Positions 1 to 7,680 of a stretch of 64,000 nucleotides of DNA are shown here, in pieces; the stretch's first letter is position 1; each line of letters begins with the position of its first letter. Position numbers and translations under genes: made by a program. Origin of the DNA: Leptolinea sp. UBA5366 (GTDB lineage Bacteria > Chloroflexota > Anaerolineae > Anaerolineales > Anaerolineaceae). A model generated the notes under the pieces. It was given only the letters and a program-made list of their open reading frames with translations. It ran no database searches and was not told the origin of the DNA. The DNA lies in contig DHPK01000033.1 in NCBI GenBank assembly GCA_002407845.1, positions 19,720 to 83,719 on the forward strand, read 5' to 3'.

Positions 1-223
1 ATTTGCCGAGCGATCCGGCGCCCCAGGCGGTTTTGAAATTGTCCAGATTCCATTGCGAAGGCAGTGCCCAGACGTTCTTTAAAAACTCCTGATTGGTTTT
101 GAATGTGCTCATGACCATCCAGACAAACGGCAGGATGATGATCAACACATGGATCGTTACCAGAATGAAAGCGACGACCTGTGAGAATTTAAGCCGCCTC
201 AATGCTCGTTTAAGATCAGACAT
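1..223 (-). CDS. Sugar ABC transporter permease, MalG-like (partial)
   Basis: This is the N-terminal part of a second inner-membrane permease of a CUT1-type carbohydrate ABC importer; the rest lies beyond the left window edge. Reading the minus strand from the ATG at 223 gives a basic start (MSDLKRALRRLK), one long hydrophobic segment, and the stretch LPFVWMVMSTFKTNQEFL, which is characteristic of the first membrane helix and following loop of MalG-type subunits. The start overlaps the stop of the upstream permease by 8 bp, so the two are translationally coupled. The substrate cannot be told from this fragment. Confidence 0.85.
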   Translation of the reverse strand, partial: MSDLKRALRRLKFSQVVAFILVTIHVLIIILPFVWMVMSTFKTNQEFLKNVWALPSQWNLDNFKTAWGAGSLGK

Positions 224-1109
224 CGTAAGCTCCTGCATTGGTTTTCCGCATCAGTTTGAGCACAATCAGCCCCATCAAAGTGGTGAGGAGCATCTGGACG
301 AAACCGATTGTGGAGGCATAACCCATCCGAAAAGAGTTGAATCCGGTCGAATACAGATAGGTTGAAAGCACTTCGGTAACGTGGTTGGGACCGCCGTTGG
401 TCAGGACAAAGACTAGTGAAAAAGTCTTGAACGAACTTATCACTGCCATCAGTGCGACGGATTGAATGGAATTCCAGATCATCGGAAGCACCACAATGAA
501 GAAGGTTTTGAAATTCCCCGCACCGTCAATTTTTGCCGCGTCAAAGACGCTTTCCGGAATGTTTTGAACAGCAGCGACGAAAAGGATGATGTACAAACCC
601 ATATAGGTGAAGTTCATCGCATTCAGGACGGCAGGGAAGGCGGTTGTCGGGTCCCCGAGCCAGCCGGCTGCCAAATGTCCCAGCCCCAGCGCGCGCAGCG
701 TGTTGTTCAACAGTCCGAAATAGGGGTTATAGATAAAACTCCATAAGAGACCGATGCAAATTTCGCTGATAACCACCGGAACGAGATAGAAAAACATGTA
801 AAGCCGTTGAACAAATTTCAGCATTCGCACCAGCACATAGGCGATCACGGTCGCGCCGAACACCTGAAATGCCAGTGAGATAAATGCAATCGTAAAATTA
901 TTCAGCAGGGCTCTGTAAAAATATTGATCCTGAAATAAGTTTATAAAATTATCAAAACCAATAAATTTCTTTGCTGAGACGCCATCCCAGCTTGTGAAAG
1001 ATAAAACCCCGGAATATATCATCGGATAGGCCATAAAAACGAGCATAAATAGAATGGCCGGACTAAGGAATAGTAGCGCTAGCTTATTATTTCTGCCTTC
1101 TGCTTTCAT
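216..1109 (-). CDS. Sugar ABC transporter permease, MalF/UgpA-like
   Basis: First integral-membrane subunit (297 aa) of a carbohydrate ABC importer. About six hydrophobic segments are visible. The cytoplasmic EAA loop that docks onto the ATPase reads DAAKIDGAGNFKTFFIVVLP, a near-textbook binding-protein-dependent permease motif. The start ATG has GGAGAAA directly upstream on the minus strand. It lies downstream of the binding-protein gene, separated by a strong hairpin, and overlaps the next permease by 8 bp. No ATPase is encoded in the visible part; in this class a shared MsmX-like ATPase is common, or it may lie beyond the edge. The sugar is unknown. Confidence 0.93.
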   Translation of the reverse strand: MKAEGRNNKLALLFLSPAILFMLVFMAYPMIYSGVLSFTSWDGVSAKKFIGFDNFINLFQDQYFYRALLNNFTIAFISLAFQVFGATVIAYVLVRMLKFVQRLYMFFYLVPVVISEICIGLLWSFIYNPYFGLLNNTLRALGLGHLAAGWLGDPTTAFPAVLNAMNFTYMGLYIILFVAAVQNIPESVFDAAKIDGAGNFKTFFIVVLPMIWNSIQSVALMAVISSFKTFSLVFVLTNGGPNHVTEVLSTYLYSTGFNSFRMGYASTIGFVQMLLTTLMGLIVLKLMRKTNAGAYDV

Positions 1110-1174
1110 TTTCTCCTGCTATCTGCCGGGTTCAAAATCTCATCGCCTTCAAGATTGGACTTCAATAAAATTCA

Positions 1175-1212
1175 CCCCTGTTCAGATCAGTGTTTTCCGA
1201 TCTGAACAGGGG
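1175..1212 (-). terminator. Intercistronic hairpin after the sugar-binding-protein gene
   Basis: A perfect 14-bp inverted repeat (arms CCCCTGTTCAGATC and GATCTGAACAGGGG, 10-nt loop) lies between the binding-protein stop and the permease start. On the transcribed minus strand it is followed by TGAATTTTATTG, a weak U-run rather than a full one. It is therefore more likely a partial terminator or mRNA-stabilising hairpin that leaves the binding protein more abundant than the permeases. Confidence 0.7.
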
Positions 1213-1231
1213 ATTGAGCACGAACTAAGGA

Positions 1232-2515
1232 TTATTCCTGAACCCGCAGCGCTTCATCCAGACGGGCAGCGGCATCCGTCGCTGAGATTGTTCCGTCCAG
1301 CACGCCCTGAATAACCGTGTAATAGGTTTCAGTCGCGAGCGGCGCCATGATGGTGTCGTAGAACGCATCCATCGAAGCTGCCTTTTCAATCAAATTTTTG
1401 GTCACTTCGTACAACACCGGTCCGGCGACGTCTTCAGACGTTGCGTCTTTGACGGCAACCATGGTGCTGCGCATTTCAACATATTTCTTCATGACATCCA
1501 TAGAAGTCAGGTGGCGCAGGAAAAGTATGCAGGCTTCCTTGTTTTCAGCCTTTTCAGAGATTGCAAAACTGGCGGCAACGCCGGCGACCACATCACTCTG
1601 GTCCCCATAACCGCCTTCGAATTTCGGGAAACCGAAGAATCCGAGTTCGAAAATTTCTTTGTCCGCTTCATTGGTCATGCCGATCTGCCATGTGCCGTTG
1701 ACCATCATGGCAGCCTGGCCGTTGATGAACAGGATGTTGGCTTCGGCTTCGCTCATGCCGTTGAAACCGATCGGCAGATAGCCGTTCGTGGCAAGTTTGT
1801 TGAGCCATTCAAACGGTTTGACGGCTGCAGTTTTGAACAGATCGCTTTCCGGTTCGCTGGCATATTTGCCGAGCATTCCCGGACCGTTGAAGCGCAGAGA
1901 AGCTGTCTGGAAGTAGAAGGTTGCCGGCCAGCGGTCTTTGTTGCCGAGAGCAACCGGAATCAGCCCAGCAGCTTTGATTTCTTCGCAAAGCGCATCGAAT
2001 TCGGCTTCGGTTTCCGGAACTGACCATTGATGTTCTTCGAAAACTTTTTTGTTGTACCAGATTGCGGCGGCATCGATGTCAATCGGCACGCCATAAGTCT
2101 TGCCGTCGAATTGAACGCTGCTCAGCGCGGTCGGGATGAATGAATCGCCCCAGCCGTCTTTTGCCAGTTCGTCATCCAGCTGGTAAATCTGTCCGCCTTT
2201 TACAAATGCGCCGAGATAGCCGCCCGGGAGCGTATAGAAAACGTCCGGCGGATTGCCCGCTGCCATGGCAGTGTTCAGTTTGGTTTTGTATGAAGAGTGT
2301 TCCATCGGTACTTCTTCAAACTGAATTTCCGGATATTTTTCTTTGAATGATTCAATCGCGTAGTTGATGAAATCAACTTTATCCTGCTGCCCGGCATAAG
2401 CGTGCCAGATGGTGATCGGCGCTCCGGCGTCCTGCGCGTTTACACCCGTGCAGGGGAAAACAAAGAGCACGAATAATGCAATCGTGCAAACAACAAAAAA
2501 CAATCTCTTCGGCAT
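1232..2515 (-). CDS. Sugar ABC transporter substrate-binding protein (SBP_bac_1)
   Basis: Extracytoplasmic solute receptor (427 aa) of the CUT1 sugar importer encoded downstream. The ATG at 2515 is chosen over upstream codons because GGAGGAG lies a few bases before it; it opens a classical signal peptide (MPKRLFFVVCTIALFVLFVF) ending near VNAQ. The mature start ITIWHAYAGQQDKVDF and the block IQFEEVPMEHSSYKTKLNTA are typical of family-1 extracellular binding proteins. No lipobox is seen (FPCTG does not fit), so anchoring differs from that of the lipoprotein receptors elsewhere in the window. It is divergent from an rpiR-type regulator, which suggests local control by a phosphosugar. Confidence 0.93.
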   Translation of the reverse strand: MPKRLFFVVCTIALFVLFVFPCTGVNAQDAGAPITIWHAYAGQQDKVDFINYAIESFKEKYPEIQFEEVPMEHSSYKTKLNTAMAAGNPPDVFYTLPGGYLGAFVKGGQIYQLDDELAKDGWGDSFIPTALSSVQFDGKTYGVPIDIDAAAIWYNKKVFEEHQWSVPETEAEFDALCEEIKAAGLIPVALGNKDRWPATFYFQTASLRFNGPGMLGKYASEPESDLFKTAAVKPFEWLNKLATNGYLPIGFNGMSEAEANILFINGQAAMMVNGTWQIGMTNEADKEIFELGFFGFPKFEGGYGDQSDVVAGVAASFAISEKAENKEACILFLRHLTSMDVMKKYVEMRSTMVAVKDATSEDVAGPVLYEVTKNLIEKAASMDAFYDTIMAPLATETYYTVIQGVLDGTISATDAAARLDEALRVQE

Positions 2516-2660
2516 TTCTCCTCCAAATTTCTGAATCTTGTAAGCAAAGTTATCGTGCAAAAAAAAGAGCAATTTGTATTTTTATCTTAAAAGAGGGCAA
2601 AAAGAGTCCAGCTTTGTCAGTAATTATACCAATTGTAGCAATACTGCAATGAAATATAAA

Positions 2661-2676
2661 TGTGAGTAATATCACA
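2661..2676. promoter_or_regulatory. Crp/Fnr-like palindrome in divergent promoter region
   Basis: The intergenic region between the sugar-transporter operon and the rpiR gene carries TGTGAGTAATATCACA, a perfect match to the TGTGA-N6-TCACA consensus of Crp-family regulators. It sits about 145 bp upstream of both start codons in an AT-rich stretch, where a shared regulator would be expected. Binding is inferred from the palindrome alone, and no Crp-family gene is in the window. Confidence 0.5.
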
Positions 2677-2814
2677 ACATTATTGTTACATTATTGAGTA
2701 CAATAAGCCGGGCAACTTTTCATATACTTACCAACATACCGATACAAGCCGTAAGCGGGCAAGTTTGTTTGGATCGGAAGCAGCGGTGATGCAAACGCCA
2801 AAAGGGAACCGAAG

Positions 2815-3645
2815 ATGAACGCAAAAGCTCGAATCAAAGCCCAGATACCCGCACTGTCAGAATCTGAAAAAACAGTCGCGGACTGGATTTTGAACAATGC
2901 GGAAACTGTTTTGAGAATGCCGATGGCGCAGGTCGCGAAGATTTGCCAGGTCAGCGATGCGACTGTTCTGCGGATGTGCAGGAATGCCGGTTTTGCCGGT
3001 TTCAGCGATATGAAAATGTCACTGGCGCAAGACAGCATGAACCCGACCCAGATCATTCATGAGGATATTCAGCCTGCGGACAACACCGAAGCGATTATCC
3101 GAAAGGTTTACGCTTCCAACATTCAGGCGCTCTATGACACACTCGAAATGACTGATTTTGCGGCGATGGGCAGGGCGGTCGAGCTGATCGCGTCTGCAAA
3201 AAAGGTTCAAATTGCGGCAGTCGGCGGTTCGCTGATCGTTGCGCAGGCTTTATCTCAGCGGCTCTTCCGAAACGGCATCGCCTGTGACGCACCGGCTGAT
3301 ATCCATCTTCAGATTATTCATGCCTCGCTATTGAATCCGGAGGATGTCCTGATCGCGGTCTCTTACTCAGGTCGCACCAAAGACATCGTCCTGATGCTGG
3401 AAAACGCACAAGCGAATCACGTGCAGACAATCTTGATCACCGGTAATCCAAAATCGCGGGCGGCAGCGCTTTCCACGCTTGTTCTGACCAGCGTCTCGCA
3501 TGAAATCCGAAGTGAACCCATCGCTGCCAGAATTGCCCAAATTTCTATCGTTGACTCGTTATCGATCTTGTATGCTTTCAGAAATGTCGAAAAGACGATT
3601 GCATTCGAAAAACGCATCGAGAACGCATTGTTTTCAAAAACATGA
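2815..3645 (+). CDS. MurR/RpiR family transcriptional regulator
   Basis: DNA-binding sugar-phosphate sensor (276 aa). Residues 1-75 form the RpiR helix-turn-helix (LSESEKTVADWILNNAE, then MAQVAKICQVSDATVLRMCR). Residues about 120-255 form a SIS domain with a VGGSLIVAQALSQRL phosphosugar-binding loop and VSYSGRTKDIV. It is divergent from the sugar ABC genes and is followed after 10 bp by a TrpF-like gene, so it probably regulates both transcription units in response to a phosphorylated sugar. Family identification is firm; ligand and targets are inferred from position. Confidence 0.93.
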   Translation: MNAKARIKAQIPALSESEKTVADWILNNAETVLRMPMAQVAKICQVSDATVLRMCRNAGFAGFSDMKMSLAQDSMNPTQIIHEDIQPADNTEAIIRKVYASNIQALYDTLEMTDFAAMGRAVELIASAKKVQIAAVGGSLIVAQALSQRLFRNGIACDAPADIHLQIIHASLLNPEDVLIAVSYSGRTKDIVLMLENAQANHVQTILITGNPKSRAAALSTLVLTSVSHEIRSEPIAARIAQISIVDSLSILYAFRNVEKTIAFEKRIENALFSKT

Positions 3646-3655
3646 CAGGAGGAAT

Positions 3656-4324
3656 ATGATCGTTCAAATTTATACCGCGCAAACCCCCGAAGAAGGTGTT
3701 CAACTGGCGAAAGCCGGCGTGGATCACATCGGACTGACGCCGTCCGCATGCGGGCTGCCCGGGGAAATTTCATTTGAAACTGCCCGGGACATTGTCAAGG
3801 CAGTCGGGACGCTGGCAAAGACATCCGCTTTATCGGTCGACTCAGATATCGAAAATATCATTGAGATGGTTCAAGTCGTCCAGCCCGATATTCTGCATTT
3901 ATGCGGAGATCTGAAAGAAGTGACGCCCGAAAAAGTCAGCATCCTGCGCGAGCGTCTGCCAGGCATGACGATCATGCAGGCGATTCCGGTCGAAGATGAA
4001 TCAGCGATTCAGATCATGAAAGACTATGAGGCTGTTTCGGATATCTTCATTCTCGATTCTTTTTCAAGCGATATCGGCGGGATTGGGGCTGCGGGGTTTG
4101 TGCATGACTGGAATATCAGCCGGAAGATTGTTGAGTCAACCAGCGTTCCGGTCATTTTGGCAGGCGGATTATCCGCTGACAACGTTGAAGATGCCATCCG
4201 GCAGGTCAAGCCCTGGGGCGTGGACTCGCTGACTAAAACGAACAAAATGACAGGCGAGAAGACATTCGTAAAAGACATTGACCACGTCAAAAGATTTACT
4301 GAACGGGCGAAACGGGCTGCCTGA
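3656..4324 (+). CDS. TrpF-like (phosphoribosylanthranilate isomerase family) protein, non-canonical active site
   Basis: A 222-aa (beta/alpha)8 barrel of the phosphoribosylanthranilate isomerase family. The start is the ATG at 3656, preceded by AGGAGG. The C-terminal half matches the family well: FILDSFSSDIGGIGAAGF corresponds to the acid-bearing LLD strand, and VPVILAGGLSADNVEDAI to the phosphate-binding loop. At the N-terminus, however, the family motif KICG, which carries the catalytic cysteine, is replaced by QIYTAQ. There are no other trp genes nearby; it is co-transcribed with an RpiR regulator beside a sugar importer. A role as a sugar-phosphate isomerase or lyase-like enzyme is inferred; true TrpF function is doubtful. 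Confidence 0.8.
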   Translation: MIVQIYTAQTPEEGVQLAKAGVDHIGLTPSACGLPGEISFETARDIVKAVGTLAKTSALSVDSDIENIIEMVQVVQPDILHLCGDLKEVTPEKVSILRERLPGMTIMQAIPVEDESAIQIMKDYEAVSDIFILDSFSSDIGGIGAAGFVHDWNISRKIVESTSVPVILAGGLSADNVEDAIRQVKPWGVDSLTKTNKMTGEKTFVKDIDHVKRFTERAKRAA

Positions 4325-4428
4325 TTCACAACTCAATTCTGCGCAGCTACGTCTTGCGCTGGTTTAATAATCCATGCTTCGGGGACTTGTTTCCCCATTT
4401 GCCTAAAAAAACACACAATTCGGAAAGC

Positions 4429-4459
4429 CAAACGGACGGCAGAAAATGCCGTCCGTTTG
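4429..4459 (-). terminator. Bidirectional hairpin terminator
   Basis: A 12-bp perfect stem (CAAACGGACGGC / GCCGTCCGTTTG, 7-nt loop) lies between the convergent TrpF-like gene and the NBR1-Ig lipoprotein gene. A U-rich run (GTGTTTTTTT) follows some 15 nt downstream on the minus strand, so it most likely ends the lipoprotein transcript, and perhaps the opposite one too. Confidence 0.65.
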
Positions 4460-4484
4460 ATCTCTACTTCCCTTGATCTGTCTG

Positions 4485-5537
4485 TTATTTATTTACATTA
4501 GCAGTGAAATAAATGGGGCAAACGATCTCATATCCTTTAACAATGCCCCACTGCATGGAATAGGTGCCGTAATTCGATGGGGTGACAATGTCAAGCCCGA
4601 ATGTCAGCGTCTGCCCGGGTGCGACGTCGTTCAGCACGTCAAAGCGCACGCCGTCCGGCCGCTTGAGGTAGTTGGTGCCGCCGGTGAAAGCAATATCATA
4701 GTCAGCTCTCGTCCAGACGCTGTTTGAATCATTGCGGACGGTGACGCTGAAATCAGCTTCCTGATTGGCGTAAAAGGAACTGTTTGTACCGGGAACGATG
4801 TCTACAATCGAGCAAGTGCCAGTGCCGATCACACCTCCGGTTGGCGCATAGATCGGAACGGATCCCTGATAGCTGCCCTCTGTCACAGAAATTTTCGCCC
4901 AAACGGAGTCATTTCCGCCGGCAGCCGGACCGGTTCCAAACACCGAACCGGAAGCATTGCGCATCTTCCAGAAGCCCTGATAGGTCCCGTTTGCGCCGGG
5001 CGCTTGCATGTCTACGCTGATATCAATCGTTTCATTTGGCGCGACATTGCGCGGCAGATTGACAGCCGTGATGCCGCTTAGCTGATGACCGCTTGAGAAG
5101 ACGAATTGATATGCCGGCGTCCAGGTGCAGGTTCCAGTATTCTGAATGCGCCAGACTTTCTGGAAGGTCTGATTTGGCTGAAGAACTGTGTTGTCAGGGA
5201 TGGTGACGTCAGTGACAAACCCCATTTGATCGCAAACTTTTTGAACTGGCTGAACAAAGGAAACGGTTGGAATCATTGGGCGCGGCGTCGCAATTGCGAT
5301 GGTCGGGATCGAGATGGTAGGCTGCAGAATCAGCGGCATCGCTGTCGGGCTGGACTGCGGAATGACCGGGATGGCGGTGTTGATCACGCTTGAGGAAACC
5401 ATCGCCTGAACCGTCTGCTGAGCCCATTCCTGAACCTGCTCAGCGGAGATGGTCGGCGCTGATTTGCCCGAAGGTCCGCCCTGGCAGCCTGCAATGAGTA
5501 AAAGTATTGACAGAAGTATTAATATTTTGGTTTTCAT
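4485..5537 (-). CDS. Lipoprotein with two NBR1-Ig-like domains
   Basis: A 350-aa exported lipoprotein. The start at 5537 is chosen because GAGGATGAG precedes that ATG. The signal peptide MKTKILILLSILLLIAGC ends in a lipobox (LIAGC), followed by a Ser/Thr/Pro-rich linker to about residue 105. Two immunoglobulin-like modules follow: about 105-215 (IPDNTVLQPNQTFQKVWRI, NTGTCTW, YQGFWKMRN) and about 235-350 (NSSFYANQEADFSVTVRND, YGTYSMQWGI). The W-x-W/TCTW and GxYxxxWxx pattern is that of the NBR1-Ig-like domain, frequent in Chloroflexota surface proteins. Surface binding or a structural role is likely; no enzymatic motif is seen. Confidence 0.85.
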   Translation of the reverse strand: MKTKILILLSILLLIAGCQGGPSGKSAPTISAEQVQEWAQQTVQAMVSSSVINTAIPVIPQSSPTAMPLILQPTISIPTIAIATPRPMIPTVSFVQPVQKVCDQMGFVTDVTIPDNTVLQPNQTFQKVWRIQNTGTCTWTPAYQFVFSSGHQLSGITAVNLPRNVAPNETIDISVDMQAPGANGTYQGFWKMRNASGSVFGTGPAAGGNDSVWAKISVTEGSYQGSVPIYAPTGGVIGTGTCSIVDIVPGTNSSFYANQEADFSVTVRNDSNSVWTRADYDIAFTGGTNYLKRPDGVRFDVLNDVAPGQTLTFGLDIVTPSNYGTYSMQWGIVKGYEIVCPIYFTANVNK

Positions 5538-5710
5538 CTCATCCTCTTTCATGAGAATATTTTTATTGATTATACAATCATTGAATTATTAACGAGAAGA
5601 GCCGCCGATTTGTTTCAATTTTGCATCCTAATGTCTTTCGACTATTTTTTGGAAGCTCGGTTGACGGCAGCGGAAATGAGATTACAATCAATATAGAAAA
5701 TTAAATATGA

Positions 5711-5877
5711 TCCTTTGGGGCAGGGTGAGGCTGAAATCAGCCAATTCCCGATCGGTGGTAAAAATCCACGCGCGCGAGCTGATCCGGTGAAATTCCGGAA
5801 TCGACGGTATAGTCCGGAATAAAAAAAGGAAACATCTGTTTCGATGATCCGCTGCCCCATTGTAATGGGGTTTTTTT
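5711..5877 (+). promoter_or_regulatory. FMN riboswitch (RFN element) with expression platform
   Basis: The leader carries conserved RFN-element blocks: GGGGCAGGGTGA, then AATTCCCGATCGGTGGTA, AATCCACGCGCGCGAGC, GATCCGGTGAAATTCCGG and ATCGACGGTATAGTCCGGA. The closing stem P1 pairs TCCTTT (5711-5716) with AAAGGA (5825-5830). Downstream, CTGCCCCA (5852-5859) can pair with TGGGGCAG (5716-5723) inside the aptamer or form the left arm of the terminator. The predicted logic is that FMN binding keeps TGGGGCAG in the aptamer, the terminator forms and transcription stops. This identifies the downstream transporter as flavin-related. Confidence 0.93.
5855..5877 (+). terminator. Riboswitch terminator abutting the start codon
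   Basis: CCCCAT-TGTA-ATGGGG followed by seven T residues is a compact intrinsic terminator. The next three bases are the ATG of the permease gene. The right arm (GGGG, 7 nt before ATG) is the only Shine-Dalgarno-like sequence, so the same hairpin may also block ribosome access. Confidence 0.85.
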
Positions 5878-6654
5878 ATGCAGACAAGTCGAAAAAAAGG
5901 AAATCTGATCCAAAATCTGATCCCGCCACTCTCAATTGCAGCGGGGCTGGTGCTCTGGGAAATTCTGGTTCACCTGTCGGATTATCCGGCTTTCATTTTG
6001 CCTGCGCCTTCCCAGATTCTGCTCCGATTTTTCCGCTCGATTTCTGACGGGGTGCTGCTTTATCATTCACTGATCACATTTCTGGAAGTGTTGGGGGGGC
6101 TGTTTTTCGGCACTTCGCTGGCGCTGCTGACCGGATATTATCTGGCGCATCACCCAATTGCAGAGAGCGTGCTCTTCCCTTATATCGTCGCTTCCCAATC
6201 CATTCCGATGGCTGCCATCGCGCCATTGCTGACGATCTGGTTCGGGTCAGGAATGATGCCGAAGATTCTGATCTGCAGCCTGGTCGTTTTCTTCCCGATT
6301 CAAATTAACGTCATCATCGGCTTGCGCGAGATTCCGCGAAATCTTTTGGACCTGATGCACTCGATGCGGGCTGATCGTCTTGCGCTGCTACGTTATCTTG
6401 AAATTCCCTCCGCTCTGCCGGTTGTTTTTGGTGGACTGCGGATCAGCGCCACCTTGTCAGTCATCGGGGCGGTAGTTGGCGAGTTGACCGGTGCGGACGC
6501 CGGCTTGGGATATCTGATCAACACAGCCCGCGGGCAATATGACACGGCAATGGTTTTTGTAGCTGTGGGCATGCTGATGCTGATTGCAATATCGCTTTAT
6601 ACCGGCATCGTCTTGCTGGAAAGAAGGATCCTGCGCTGGCAGGGGACAGATTAA
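5878..6654 (+). CDS. ribX: Riboflavin ABC transporter permease (RibX-like)
   Basis: Integral-membrane subunit (258 aa) of a ThiP/SsuC-type importer. About six hydrophobic segments are present, and an EAA-type coupling loop occurs near ADRLALLRYLEIPSALPVVF. The N-terminal region IPPLSIAAGLVLWEILVHLS and ILPAPSQILLRF is typical of nitrate/sulfonate/thiamine-precursor permeases. It sits directly behind an FMN riboswitch, and the gene set matches the RibXY riboflavin transporters described in Chloroflexi; the substrate assignment rests on that regulation. The ATG follows the terminator T-run immediately, with no in-frame alternative nearby. Confidence 0.88.
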   Translation: MQTSRKKGNLIQNLIPPLSIAAGLVLWEILVHLSDYPAFILPAPSQILLRFFRSISDGVLLYHSLITFLEVLGGLFFGTSLALLTGYYLAHHPIAESVLFPYIVASQSIPMAAIAPLLTIWFGSGMMPKILICSLVVFFPIQINVIIGLREIPRNLLDLMHSMRADRLALLRYLEIPSALPVVFGGLRISATLSVIGAVVGELTGADAGLGYLINTARGQYDTAMVFVAVGMLMLIAISLYTGIVLLERRILRWQGTD

Positions 6655-6670
6655 ATTAATGGAGAAAAAA

Positions 6671-7666
6671 ATGAAAAAATCGACTCAACTATTGCTTATG
6701 ACGCTGCTAATAACCCTTTCCCTGCTATTGCCTGCCTGCGCTGCAAAACCAACACAGCCTGTTGGAGACACTTTCTCGCTGCCAGTCGGTTTTGTTCCGA
6801 ACGTCCAATTTGCGCCGCTTTACGCTGCACTGGACAAGGGCTTTTTTGCTGAAGAAAATATTACAGTCACGCTGGATCACAGCATGGAAACGGATACCGT
6901 CTCATTGGTTGGCGCGAATAAAATTCCGTTCGGGATTTGCTCTGGCGAACAGGTGCTGCTTGGGCGCAATCAGGGGCTGCCGCTGGTCTACATCGCTGAA
7001 TGGTATGAAAAATATCCGGTCGGAGTCGTCTCGCTGAAAGAAAGCGGGATCGAAACACTTGAAGATCTGCGCGGGAAGAAAATCGGCACCCCGGTGCTTT
7101 CGGGTGCCAGCTATATCGGCTTTGAAGCGATGCTTCAGCATCAAGGCATGACTGATTCGGATGTGACATTGGAAACGGTCGGATATACCCAGTCTGAACT
7201 GCTGATCAGCGGGAAAATTGATTCGGCAATCATCTACGTTGCCAATGAGCCAGAGCAGCTGAAAGCGCTCGGCTATGAAATTGATTTGTTGAAAGCCTCA
7301 GACTACGTTCAGTTGGTCAGCAATGGGCTGATCACGAATGAGGAAACGATCAAGAACAACCCTGAGCTGGTGACCCGCATGACGCGTGCCGTCCTCAAGG
7401 GCATTGACTGGACGCAGCAGCATCCGGACGAAGCTTATGAAATCTGTAAAAAGTATGTGGACAATCTGGCGAATGCTGACAACCAGGAATTACAGAAACA
7501 GGTATTGCTGCAGTCCATCGAGCTCTATCAGCAGGATCGTTCAACCCCGCTTGGCACGACTGATCCGGCTGCCTGGACTCAGATGGCAGAGGTGATGAAG
7601 GCGATGAACCTGCTGAAAGGTGATTTTGATGCTGCTAATTCATTTACAAATGAGTTTGTGAAGTGA
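6671..7666 (+). CDS. ribY: Riboflavin-binding lipoprotein (RibY-like, NMT1/THI5 family)
   Basis: Substrate receptor (331 aa) of the riboswitch-controlled importer. The start at 6671 has GGAG six bases upstream. The signal peptide ends in a lipobox (LLLPAC), so the protein is lipid-anchored outside the membrane. The NMT1/THI5-like fold is recognised from VGFVPNVQFAPLYAALDKGF at the start of the mature protein, then GICSGEQVLLGRNQGLPLVY and LRGKKIGTPVLSGASY. THI5-like receptors usually bind pyrimidine precursors or thiamine; the FMN riboswitch shifts the prediction to riboflavin. It begins 16 bp after the permease stop, in the same operon. Confidence 0.88.
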   Translation: MKKSTQLLLMTLLITLSLLLPACAAKPTQPVGDTFSLPVGFVPNVQFAPLYAALDKGFFAEENITVTLDHSMETDTVSLVGANKIPFGICSGEQVLLGRNQGLPLVYIAEWYEKYPVGVVSLKESGIETLEDLRGKKIGTPVLSGASYIGFEAMLQHQGMTDSDVTLETVGYTQSELLISGKIDSAIIYVANEPEQLKALGYEIDLLKASDYVQLVSNGLITNEETIKNNPELVTRMTRAVLKGIDWTQQHPDEAYEICKKYVDNLANADNQELQKQVLLQSIELYQQDRSTPLGTTDPAAWTQMAEVMKAMNLLKGDFDAANSFTNEFVK

Positions 7667-7680
7667 GATAATCCAAAAAC

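Noticed and set aside
2694..2728. Promoter TTGAGT / TATACT for the rpiR gene
   Set aside because: Spacing of 23 bp is too long for a standard promoter.
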